From Candidatus Omnitrophota bacterium (GTDB lineage: Bacteria > Ratteibacteria > UBA8468 > B48-G9 > DSTR01): DNA of 9,147 bases. Positions 1 to 6,803 of the stretch are shown here, piece by piece (the stretch's first letter is position 1; the number at the start of each line of letters is the position of its first letter). Position numbers and translations under genes: made by a program. The notes under the pieces are model-generated. The model had not been told where the DNA came from. It did not search any database and saw only the letters and a list, made by a program, of their open reading frames with translations. The stretch lies in assembly GCA_023818865.1 (NCBI GenBank), contig JAMWDF010000091.1:1-9147 (forward strand). The letters run 5' to 3'.

Positions 1-2983
1 TTCCCCCACAGACTGCTTCTACTATTTCCATCTGGCTTTGAATTAGGGAAAAATCTATCGTGAAAGGGTAACGGTTAAGTTCCTCAGAAAAAATTGCTAT
101 CGTTCCAATTTCCAATTCTATCTTTCCATTCCCCCGGAAACGTACCCGGTTAACTATTTCGGCTGGTCCAGCAAAGAAAAAACCCAGCCAGGATGGTTCT
201 TCTGCTTGCTTTTCTTCAAACGGACTGCCTCCTTCATCCCAGGAGAGAGAAGGTAATTTCTTCCAGGGGCCGTCAGGTAGAAGTACCTCGCAAGTCAGGC
301 CCTCTGGATTAGCTATCTTGGCTGCTACGGCCACCTGTTTCACCTTCATCGGGCAATCCAGTTCCACCATCAACTGAAAATCTGGTGGCACCTTCTTGTT
401 TCCAGGAGCATAGGCAGACCAGCTAATAGATTCTTCTGTGGTCCCTGTTTTCACTATTGCTTGCTTGATCGGAACTTTCCCTTCCTGGCATTTCCAGTCA
501 ATTGTCATAGGCAAACTGAAAACGTTGGCGCCGTGTTCAGCTTCGTTCTCCGCTAAGGTTCTCACTGCTTTTTTCCAATCCGCAGATCCCCGAGGGAAAA
601 ACCAAGGCACCGCCGCAAAACTCATTGTCTTTGTCCGGGAAAAGTCAGCCAAAGTGATTGGCAAAACTGTAACCTTCACCGGAATGGTTTCAGTATGATT
701 TCCCCCGGAAACAGTGAGTTTGCCTTGATAAATCCCAGGTATTGTTTCTTTACGTGTTTGCACGGTAAGCCAGATGCCGGTAGCCGTGTTAGCAGGTAAC
801 GATATTGGTCCTTTTATCAGAAAATTAGGCAGTCTCAACTGACCGAAAAATGGTTCCCATTCATACCAGCCAACTACCCTGGTGATAGGCTGAGGCAAAG
901 ATTCACCTGAGGCGGAAACAAGCTCGCTACACCTAAAAGTTAAGGAAGACAAATTTTGAGACGCAGACAGTCCCAGCTGAATATTCCGGCGGTCATTTTT
1001 CCCCAAAGTTACCGTCAGGTTTTCCAGTTTTTCTCTTTCTAAATGTGACTGCCAGGGATAAACTACCTCTAAGGTATCCGCCGGAAAAAACCGGAATGGT
1101 TTTTCCTCTGGCTGGTAGGTTTTCAACCTTGTTAGTAGCCTTTTCCCTGCGCTGACCACCGCTTCTGGATTTTCGCCAGTGACAAAAAGCCAGTTTGTCC
1201 GTTCCTTATCGGAACGAGACCGGCCGACCAACCCAGCTTTACTGTTAAGAAAATCAGGGTCAGACCAGACACCAGCCCAAGCGATTAACTGCCGGCAGTA
1301 ACGATGATTCTGCGGAGTTCCCACTGCTAGGACCAGTGCCGGGTAAAGGTTGAGGCCGATATCATCTGAAACAAGATAAACTCCTACTTTTTCGGCAATC
1401 TGCCTGGCTATTTCATATTCTTCTTTCGTGCCGGTCTTTGGATATACCACCATTACTTCTCGCCGGTTGACTACCTCAGCTACCTCTTCAAGGGAATCGC
1501 GGAAAAAAATATTTTCCCTTTCCTGGGAAACTGGCCAGTTGTGTCCTTCTTCAGCTTGAGCCCTGATTTTCAAATTTTTCATCACAGGCGTGGCTTGTCC
1601 AATCACTGCTCGGGTATCCAGTTTCACCTTCACCTGACAAATTTTTTTCTCTCTACCAGGAATATAAGTGACCGCCACATTCTGCCCCGGTTGAATCGGC
1701 CCGAGCCACCCTCCCCACTCTTTGCCGTCCCCAAACCTGACCAGGACACTGACCTCTGTTTCTCCCATAACTTTTAATCCACTTATCTGACAATCACCTG
1801 CTCCATAAGTATCCTCTTTGGCTGGGAAAGCCTCGTTCTCCAACCAGAGGTAATGTCTGCCTGGCGGTAGTTTATGAGCTAACGGATGCTCGGTTTTCTC
1901 TTTTTCCGGATGTTCAATGACTCCATTTTCTCCAGTATCCAGTTGCCATTTGACCTTCCCTATACCGGAAACCAGCAAGGTGGCATTCCTTCCAAAAAAC
2001 TCTAGTCCTGCAGCTCCACCAATCTGACGTAAAGAAACTGTCTGCCTTCTCAACCACGGGGATTGCCAGCGCACTACCGGGAACCCCCGGAAAGATTCCA
2101 TTTCTCCAGTGTAAATGACCTCTTTGACCACATTCTCTGTTTCCCAGTTTAAAACAACACTTTTGGTAGCAGGAAGCAGAGGAATTTCTTCTATCCATTC
2201 TCCTTGCGCCGGAAAAGGACTGGCGTAGGCTTCCAGCTCAGCCACGCCAGATAGTTTCCCTAAATTCTTACTCATTTCCAGTCGGATATAAGCCACTCCC
2301 GCCACTGGCAAAAGATTTAAGGTCACCACCAGGGGTGGGTAAAGATTCTTACTCTGCATGTGTTCCCAAAAATTCCAGTCGCGTTCATACCGAGATAGTA
2401 CTTTCCCGGTAAAATCTAAGAAGGAAACCGTGAAGTAGGAATATTCCACTAGGCGAATAACCAGGCGCTGAATGCTGGCTGGTTGGGGAAGAGAGACAAT
2501 TAGCACTCCGGGCAGACTGTCTGGTTGCCAGAAAGTGTTTTTATCCCCATCTATAGCCAGATTAGCCTGACCGCTGGAAGCAGTCGCGGGAACATCTCTA
2601 AGTAGATTAACCTTTGGGTCAAAACAGCGCAGAAGTATTTTTTCTCCCTCCTGGATGACTTCTTTTTCAGTCCTTTTCAGAGGAGGCAAGGTTACTGAAA
2701 GGGAACTATAAGATTTTTCAATCTGATCCGGTTTGCGGGGTAGACAACTCTGGACTATACTTGTTTCTCCTATGAGAAGAGAAAGAAACCATTCTGCTCT
2801 GGTTGAAGCTAAACTGTGAACACAACTCTTCACTGCCTGCCTTAACAAGGAGATGGCTTTTTCCCGGTCAAGGCTCCAACCAGAGCAACCAGCCTTGAAA
2901 TAGTATTCTGCAGCAGCATCATCCAGACCGAGCTTCTGAGAAATCCTAGCGCAAGAAATGGTAACCCAGCTAACTGTCTGATT
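1..2983 (-). CDS. C-terminal part of a giant exported discoidin / glycoside-hydrolase-like protein (partial, frameshifted from its N-terminus)
   Basis: This minus-strand frame stays open, with no stop, from 2983 to the left edge (about 994 codons), so the gene continues outside the window. It lacks its own plausible start. Its first meaningful residues (SQKLGLDDAAAEYYFKAG, about 2941-2885) continue the helical repeats of the 2842-4077 frame. A discoidin/F5-8 type C carbohydrate-binding-like domain follows at about 2608-2222, with the typical ATASSGQ, AIDGDKNTFWQ and closing VAELEAYA. An alpha/beta segment at about 1460-1123 (LVLAVGTPQN, LFVTGENPEAVVSAGKRLL) resembles the domain preceding catalytic barrels in some glycosidases. 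A beta-sandwich at about 841-646 (IPGIYQGKLTVSGG) resembles the GH123/DUF4091 N-terminal module. From about 640 onward a barrel-like start is seen (AENEAEHGANVFSL), then an apparent beta-rich insertion, then IDFSLIQSQMEIVEAV. Family knowledge suggests glycan binding or hydrolysis. The catalytic residues lie beyond the edge, so enzyme activity is inferred only. Confidence 0.8.
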
Positions 2984-4077
2984 TTATGGTTATCCCGGTG
3001 AATATCCCCAGCATTTTTTTCCAGATACTTCTTGAACAGCGCAACCACCTCCTTCTGCCATTTCAGCCCAGTGCTTATATGAACATAATACTCTTCAGCT
3101 GTCCGGCCAGGCACCATTAATTCCAAGGCTAGATGAAGAAAGCGGAGCTGCTGGGAAACAGGCAGGGATTTCAAAAGGGATAAGATATCCCGCCAGAAGG
3201 GTTCAGTCAGAGCAACCGGCTGGCTTTTAATTTTCTTTATTTCCTGATAGGCTTCCTGGTAATAACCGGAAGCCAGATGATCTTTCACCCTGGCAGCCAG
3301 CTGACTAACTTCTTCTGCGACCTTCTTTTCTGCAATCTCCATCTCTTTCAATCTTTCACCGGCTGAAGTCTCTCCTAATTTAGCCTTAAGACTCAACCAC
3401 CTTTTTAAAGCCGCCCATCTTTCTGGAGAGTCTTCGGGATACCGGCTAAGGAAACGTTCCAGCTCAAGTAAAGATTTCTCCGGGGGGACTGTACTGACGT
3501 ATTTATCCAAGAAAAACCAAAGAAAACATCGGCTGTAAGGATAAACTCCGCAGACTTCTTCCCCCTTTCTTGCCAGGAGATACTTTTCCTCTGAAGATAA
3601 CGGTAAACTGGCCAGAGTATTCTGAGTAAGAGACAGGAGCCAGGAAGCCTGCTGACAGTGGTCAAGCAAGACTTCTAAACACCGGCGCCGAACATCTTCT
3701 GGAACCTGCCGATCAATAACAATCCTAACTAATTGGTAAAGAAGATTGGCTTTCAATCTGCCATAAGTCGGGTAATGCTGACAGAATAACCTGACCCCTT
3801 CTGCTACCTCCAAATATCTTTTCGCTTCAAAAGCTGCGGAGACACAACTGGCCGCCAATCTGGCTGGCCACTCAGTATCCGGATAGGTGGCTGACATCCA
3901 CTGCCAGCGGGAAGCTAACTTTTCTGGGCTAGCTCCTTTTTCCAGCAGAATTTCCTCGTAAATCCGCCGGGCTTCATCCTGCCGAGCTAAATTGTGTTCC
4001 GGGTCAGAGAAAAGAGTCCTGGGAAGAAAAAGAAATACCAGGAAAAGAAAAAAGCCATTTATCTTCAACCGTTGCAT
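2842..4077 (-). CDS. N-terminal part of the giant exported protein: signal peptide plus TPR-like helical repeats (frame ends early)
   Basis: The frame has 411 codons. Residues 1-24 form a signal peptide: basic MQRLK, a hydrophobic GFFLFLVFLFLP core, and probable cleavage near LFS|DP, so the product should be exported. Residues 30-380 are almost entirely alpha-helical with TPR-like pairs (for example YPDTEWPARLAASCVSAAFE, then AKRYLEVAEGVRLFCQHYP) and a charged, coiled-coil-prone stretch at about 240-285. The start at 4077 is supported by AAAGGA at 4092-4087, nine bases upstream. The sequence is plausible only to about residue 379 (GLPFLALGF). The last 32 codons (LRSSVWMML to GKKPSPC) look out of frame, because the alternative frame over the same bases reads as a good helical repeat that leads into the downstream domains. 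One extra T at 2941-2943 would join the two frames. This is therefore probably the 5' part of one broken gene, not an independent 411-residue protein. The gene follows the prepilin relic by about 20 bases and is probably in the same operon. Confidence 0.75.
   Translation of the reverse strand: MQRLKINGFFLFLVFLFLPRTLFSDPEHNLARQDEARRIYEEILLEKGASPEKLASRWQWMSATYPDTEWPARLAASCVSAAFEAKRYLEVAEGVRLFCQHYPTYGRLKANLLYQLVRIVIDRQVPEDVRRRCLEVLLDHCQQASWLLSLTQNTLASLPLSSEEKYLLARKGEEVCGVYPYSRCFLWFFLDKYVSTVPPEKSLLELERFLSRYPEDSPERWAALKRWLSLKAKLGETSAGERLKEMEIAEKKVAEEVSQLAARVKDHLASGYYQEAYQEIKKIKSQPVALTEPFWRDILSLLKSLPVSQQLRFLHLALELMVPGRTAEEYYVHISTGLKWQKEVVALFKKYLEKNAGDIHRDNHKIRQLAGLPFLALGFLRSSVWMMLLQNTISRLVALVGALTGKKPSPC
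2936..2950 (-). other. Apparent one-base frameshift joining the two parts of the giant gene
   Basis: On the minus strand the codons GGA TTT CTC AGA belong to the upstream frame. Reading GGA TTT TCT CAG, with one added T, switches to the long downstream frame and yields LALGFSQKLGLDDAAAEYYF, a smooth helical repeat. The junction must lie below 2984, because a TAA closes the downstream frame there, and above the point where the upstream frame stops making sense (about 2940). The short T run (AAA on the plus strand at 2941-2943) is the likeliest site. A real mutation and a sequencing or assembly error both remain possible. Confidence 0.7.
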
Positions 4078-4086
4078 TTACCCAAT

Positions 4087-4092
4087 TCCTTT
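4087..4092 (-). promoter_or_regulatory. Ribosome binding site of the giant exported protein gene
   Basis: The minus strand reads AAAGGA, nine bases before the ATG at 4077. It supports that start, which also gives a well-formed signal peptide. It lies just after the last in-frame stop (4099-4101) of the decayed prepilin gene. Confidence 0.55.
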
Positions 4093-4101
4093 CAAGCGCT
4101 A

Positions 4102-4776
4102 CGGACGCTGGCCACCAACTCTCTGGCACCGGGAAATCACCAACTCCCAGTTCACGATTGTTTCCACCTGGCCGTTAGCCTAAAGAATGTTTCCCATACT
4201 GCTGTGTCTGGCTTCAAAGTTAGCGCTCTTGGTAGTACTGACAAATTTTCAAGCATTGCGGCTATCATCCATCAGTATAATTTTGTCCAGTATCGGAATC
4301 CGGCTAAGCAGACCAATATGTCTCCCGCCAGCAATATCACCATCAGCAACAAGCTTATCGGTTACCACCGCATTGCCGGCCTAAGACCAGCTATAAGTCT
4401 TTCGTCTAATGGGATAGTTTAATGCTGGATGAATTAAGGATGGGCCGGTAGCCAGGGTAGACAAAATATTCTTATCGGCATAAGCAGAAAAACCGTACTG
4501 AAAGTTTCTGGTTTCAGTTGCGTACCTCTGGTTCCGAGGAGGCAGCATATCGCTATAATCCTGGGCATACACGTGTACCCACCAGATACCAATTTGCTTC
4601 AGATTGTTTATCCAGATGGTTTGCTTCGCTTTCTCCCTGGCTTTGCTCAAAGCTGGTAACAGCATCGCCGCCAGAATAATGATGATGGCAATCACTACCA
4701 GAAGCTCAATTAAAGTGAAGTCTTTCTCCTTGCTAATTTTCCTCCTCCAGAGGAATGTTTGCCTCAGTAAATCCAT
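4102..4776 (-). pseudogene. Decayed prepilin-like (type II/IV pseudopilin, DUF1559-like) gene with lost start and three in-frame stops
   Basis: The N-terminal half carries an unmistakable class III signal and helix: KEKDFTLIELLVVIAIIIILAA, then MLLPALSKAREKAKQ, with the conserved Glu at mature position 5 and the family's YAQDYSDMLPP. The open part as given, starting at ATG 4776, is 131 codons and ends in TAG at 4381-4383. The same frame then carries recognisable C-terminal sequence: 43 codons ending LMDDSRNA, a TGA at 4249-4251, 22 codons ending ARHSSMGNIL, a TAG at 4180-4182, then ANGQVETIVNWELV and a final TAG at 4099-4101. The RHSSMGNIL-x-ANG stretch matches the family's closing H-X9-DG motif with the Asp changed to Asn. 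The 4776 ATG has no ribosome binding site. GGAGGAGG at 4748-4741 instead precedes an ATT codon at 4737, which would give a normal short leader (ISKEKD|F) and a full length of about 212 codons. This looks like a relic silenced by substitutions only. A truncated 131-residue protein is the alternative. Confidence 0.75.
4741..4748 (-). promoter_or_regulatory. Orphan ribosome binding site ahead of an ATT codon (ancestral prepilin start)
   Basis: GGAGGAGG on the minus strand ends three bases before the ATT codon at 4737-4735; counted from its first GGAGG, the gap is six bases. Starting there gives a six-residue prepilin leader, which is normal for the family. The upstream ATG at 4776 would give an unusually long 19-residue leader and has no such site. 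The simplest reading is that the start codon mutated from ATG to ATT. Confidence 0.5.
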
Positions 4777-4795
4777 CCGTCGTTCATTTCTTATT

Positions 4796-5539
4796 TCATA
4801 GTGGCACCACCTCCTGGACCATTGGCCAGAGAATCAAACTCTCCACACACAAATGATGCGGAAGTTCACACAGGGAAGCCACCATTTCCCCGAGTTGCTC
4901 AGGGTGAATACAACGCAATTTTGTTGCTGGAGAAAAATCCTTTAAGCCCGCAGCTGTCACAAAATCAGTTGCTCCCCAGGAAGGTAATAGGCAACTAACC
5001 CTTACCCCAAAGGGTCGCAGTTCAGTGTAAAGACAACGGCTGAACTGAAGTAGACCGGCCTTGGCCGCAGAGTAAACTGACCATTCCGGCCAGGCTTCAA
5101 CCGCACACACACTAGAGATATTCACTATTATCCCTGAATTTTGTTTCTTCATTATCTCGGCTGCCTGCCGGCAACCTAAGATGGCTCCGATAAGATTAAC
5201 TTCTATGGAACGTCTTATTTCTTTCTCTGACTGCTTATTTGCCGGTGCCACCCGAATGCCGGCACCAGCATTGTTGATTAGGACATCCACTCGCTTATGC
5301 TTTTCATTGACCTTTTTAAACAGAGCCTCCCAGTCTTTTGCGCTGGTCACATCTGCCTTGAAGTAGTAAACACCCATCTGCTCAGCCGCCTTCTGTAAGT
5401 TCTCTTCGTTTCTCCCAGTAATCCAAACCTCTGCCCTTTTCTTCTTTAACGCTGCGGCAATACCTCTCCCATAACCTTTTCCCCCACCTGTAACAATCGC
5501 TACCTTCTTTTCTAATTTCTCCCGGACGGCTGAACTCAT
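4796..5539 (-). CDS. Short-chain dehydrogenase/reductase (SDR family)
   Basis: This is a 247-residue classical SDR, normal in length and complete. The Rossmann dinucleotide motif is TGGGKGYGRG (residues 17-26). NNAG is at 89-92, the structural Asn at 115 (SIEVNLIG), the catalytic Ser at 142/143 (VNISSV), and Tyr156 and Lys160 (YSAAK) complete the active site. The TGRN after the second strand, rather than an Asp, tentatively suggests NADP(H). The product should be cytosolic and oxidise or reduce a hydroxyl or keto group. The substrate cannot be read from sequence, although a sugar or sugar acid would fit the neighbours. The ATG overlaps the repressor's TGA (ATGA) and has an excellent ribosome binding site nine bases upstream, so the two are probably translationally coupled. 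Its stop lies about 19 bases before the annotated start of the prepilin relic. Confidence 0.9.
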   Translation of the reverse strand: MSSAVREKLEKKVAIVTGGGKGYGRGIAAALKKKRAEVWITGRNEENLQKAAEQMGVYYFKADVTSAKDWEALFKKVNEKHKRVDVLINNAGAGIRVAPANKQSEKEIRRSIEVNLIGAILGCRQAAEIMKKQNSGIIVNISSVCAVEAWPEWSVYSAAKAGLLQFSRCLYTELRPFGVRVSCLLPSWGATDFVTAAGLKDFSPATKLRCIHPEQLGEMVASLCELPHHLCVESLILWPMVQEVVPL

Positions 5540-6624
5540 TTTTTCTTAACCTCCTGAGTTGATTCCCGAATAATCAATTTACCTTGAATTACTGTCCGGG
5601 TTTCTACCTCTTCATTGTTCAATCTCCGAAGTAATTTCTCCCCGGCTTTCTCCCCCAAAAGTGAAGCAAAAATGTCAGCGGTGGTTAAACTAGGAATGGT
5701 ATGCTGAGTAAAAGAAGAGTTATGGCACCCACAAAGAGAAATATCCTCCGGCACCCTCAATTTTTTTTCTCGGATCGCCCTTAAGGCTCCAACGGAAATG
5801 AAATCATCCCCGCACACCAAGGCTGTAATTGGGTAACCTAACAGTTTCTTAGCGTTCTGGTAGCCGCTTTCTTCTGAAAAAGGGCCATACCTTACCAGTT
5901 TTTGGTCAAAAGAAACTCTGTACTTTTTCAGAGCCTGTTGATATCCCTGGAGTTTATCAGCCGAGACCGTCAGAACGGCTGGCCCGTTGATGAAACCAAT
6001 CTGGCGGTGGCCCAGTTTCAACAAGTACTCAGTTAACATCTGGAAGATTCGTCGATGGTCCGCATCAACGGTATAAACTCCTTCTTCTTCCGTCCGACCA
6101 ACGACTACCATCGGCAAGCCAGTCTTTCTTAATTTGGTAATCCGCTTATCTGAGAAATGCGGCTCAGTTAAAATGATTCCTTGCAACTGACCGATTTTTC
6201 TCGGATGAAAATAGGTCTCTTCAACATCCGTATAAAGAAGCACATCCAGACCAGCCTTGGTGGCTACCTTCTTTAATCCAACGAGAAAATCCGAGATAAA
6301 TGGTGAGGTCAATCCACCGTTAGTAGAAGGAATAACTACCCCGATAGGCTGGCCTTTCGTCTCCCAGCCGGATAGACTTTCGGCTACATAAGTACCCTTT
6401 CCCGGAACTCGGAAAAGATAACCTTCTCTGGTAAGTTCCACCAACGCTTGGCGGACACTGATGTGGCTAACATCAAAGATACGGCACATCTGCCTTTCTG
6501 AAGGAACTAACTGGCCTGACCTTAGATTACCGCTGACAATTGCTTCCCGAATAACTTCTTTTATCTGGATGTACAAGGGGACAGAACTCTGGTGCAGCAC
6601 CGGCCTAAACTTTATTTGGCACAT
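5536..6624 (-). CDS. GntR-type HTH / LacI-type sugar-sensing transcriptional regulator (AraR-like architecture)
   Basis: The protein is 362 residues and complete. Residues 16-80 form a GntR winged helix-turn-helix (PLYIQIKEVIREAI, LVPSERQMCRIF, VSHISVRQALVELTREGYL, then GKGTYV). Residues 93-353 form a periplasmic-binding-protein-like LacI/GalR sensor: GVVIPS, the dimer-face GHRQIGFINGP (205-215), ALVCGDDFISVGALRAIREK (268-287), VPEDISLCG (291-299) and PSLTT (311-315). This is the AraR-type combination, in which a sugar or sugar phosphate usually relieves repression. It is the first gene of the minus-strand operon and is divergent from the deaminase-deacetylase gene, so it probably controls both. 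A strong promoter lies upstream, with a palindrome at the predicted transcription start that would allow autoregulation. The ligand is unknown; an amino sugar is inferred only from the neighbours. The ribosome binding site before 6624 is weak. Confidence 0.92.
   Translation of the reverse strand: MCQIKFRPVLHQSSVPLYIQIKEVIREAIVSGNLRSGQLVPSERQMCRIFDVSHISVRQALVELTREGYLFRVPGKGTYVAESLSGWETKGQPIGVVIPSTNGGLTSPFISDFLVGLKKVATKAGLDVLLYTDVEETYFHPRKIGQLQGIILTEPHFSDKRITKLRKTGLPMVVVGRTEEEGVYTVDADHRRIFQMLTEYLLKLGHRQIGFINGPAVLTVSADKLQGYQQALKKYRVSFDQKLVRYGPFSEESGYQNAKKLLGYPITALVCGDDFISVGALRAIREKKLRVPEDISLCGCHNSSFTQHTIPSLTTADIFASLLGEKAGEKLLRRLNNEEVETRTVIQGKLIIRESTQEVKKK
5549..5555 (-). promoter_or_regulatory. 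Strong ribosome binding site of the SDR gene
   Basis: The minus strand reads AGGAGGT, a full match to the anti-Shine-Dalgarno core, nine bases before the SDR ATG at 5539. It sits inside the last codons of the repressor gene (encoding QEV). It fixes the SDR start and suggests that the enzyme is translated more strongly than the regulator, whose own site is weak. Confidence 0.75.
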
Positions 6625-6633
6625 GAGAGCCCA

Positions 6634-6647
6634 CTGTTTATATACAG
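6634..6647. promoter_or_regulatory. Candidate operator palindrome of the GntR/LacI-type regulator
   Basis: CTGT-TTATAT-ACAG is a 14-base inverted repeat with perfect four-base arms and a near-symmetric AT centre. Its GT-N6-AC form fits the general GntR-family operator pattern. It lies just downstream of the predicted -10 box, at the expected transcription start of the regulator operon, which suits repression by blocking initiation. An inverted GTTTATAT block shared with this site recurs at the other promoter (about 6795-6802). Confidence 0.45.
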
Positions 6648-6653
6648 ATATAT

Positions 6654-6681
6654 TTTATAACCTACCCTTCTCCTTTGTCAA
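6654..6681 (-). promoter_or_regulatory. Sigma70-type promoter of the regulator-SDR operon
   Basis: On the minus strand, a perfect TTGACA (6681-6676) and TATAAA (6659-6654, five of six consensus bases) are separated by 16 bases. The predicted start is near 6647, leaving a leader of about 23 bases before the regulator ATG at 6624. This is the best promoter in the window and the only clear one for the four minus-strand genes, which fits a single transcript. Confidence 0.65.
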
Positions 6682-6696
6682 GTCCCCGAATTGCCT

Positions 6697-6743
6697 CACT
6701 AGAAATCAACCCGAGAAGTGACACTAGTTGGTTAGTCCGAGAA
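6697..6743. repeat. Pair of spaced direct repeats, CACTAG-N8/9-CCGAGAA
   Basis: Two direct copies, at 6697-6717 and 6722-6743, each have CACTAG and then CCGAGAA after an 8- or 9-base unrelated spacer, giving a period of about 25-26 bases. They sit in the middle of the divergent region, upstream of both promoters, where an activator or auxiliary repressor site would be expected. The second copy also contains ACTA-N6-TAGT (6723-6736). No known binding protein is recognised. Confidence 0.5.
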
Positions 6744-6787
6744 AAGCAACTGGACGACACCTGATAATAAATCTCTTCGTCCTTCTA

Positions 6788-6796
6788 TGGTAAAAT
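6788..6796 (+). promoter_or_regulatory. Extended -10-like element directly before the deaminase-deacetylase gene
   Basis: TGG followed by TAAAAT (6791-6796) matches an extended -10 (TGn plus five of six consensus bases). No convincing -35 is seen. The predicted start would fall at about 6803-6804, on the ATG itself, so the transcript may be leaderless. This agrees with the absence of any purine-rich ribosome binding site before 6804. An alternative -10, GATAAT at 6763-6768, also lacks a -35. Confidence 0.4.
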
Positions 6797-6803
6797 ATAA
6801 ACC

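Noticed and set aside
438..1777. Short plus-strand open frames (438-698 and 1541-1777)
   Set aside because: Both lie opposite the continuous minus-strand frame, which carries clear domain sequence there. They have no ribosome binding site and no recognisable motifs.
2936..2950. Programmed -1 ribosomal frameshift joining the two frames of the giant gene
   Set aside because: The codons at the junction (GGA TTT CTC AGA) do not form an X-XXY-YYZ slippery heptamer, and I see no clear stem-loop just downstream. A one-base loss or sequence error is simpler.
4102..4383. Stop codon reassignment or readthrough explaining the TAG and TGA codons in the prepilin frame
   Set aside because: The other genes use TGA as their real stop and contain no internal TAG or TGA over about 7 kb. 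The start codon of the prepilin gene is also lost. Decay explains all of it.
3994..4422. 142-codon plus-strand open frame over the prepilin relic and the giant gene's 5' end
   Set aside because: It is antisense to recognisable minus-strand coding sequence, has a low-complexity basic N-terminus copied from the opposite signal peptide, and has no family features or ribosome binding site.
4791..4799. ATG overlapping the SDR stop (ATGA) with AGGAGGT just upstream, as the start of the prepilin gene
   Set aside because: It reads ATG AAA TAA, two codons and a stop, and is out of frame with the prepilin. The AGGAGGT there is simply the SDR's final codons.
6625..6803. A riboswitch or intrinsic terminator in the divergent region
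   Set aside because: There is no GC-rich stem with a T-run, and the leaders predicted on both sides (0-30 bases) are too short for a riboswitch.
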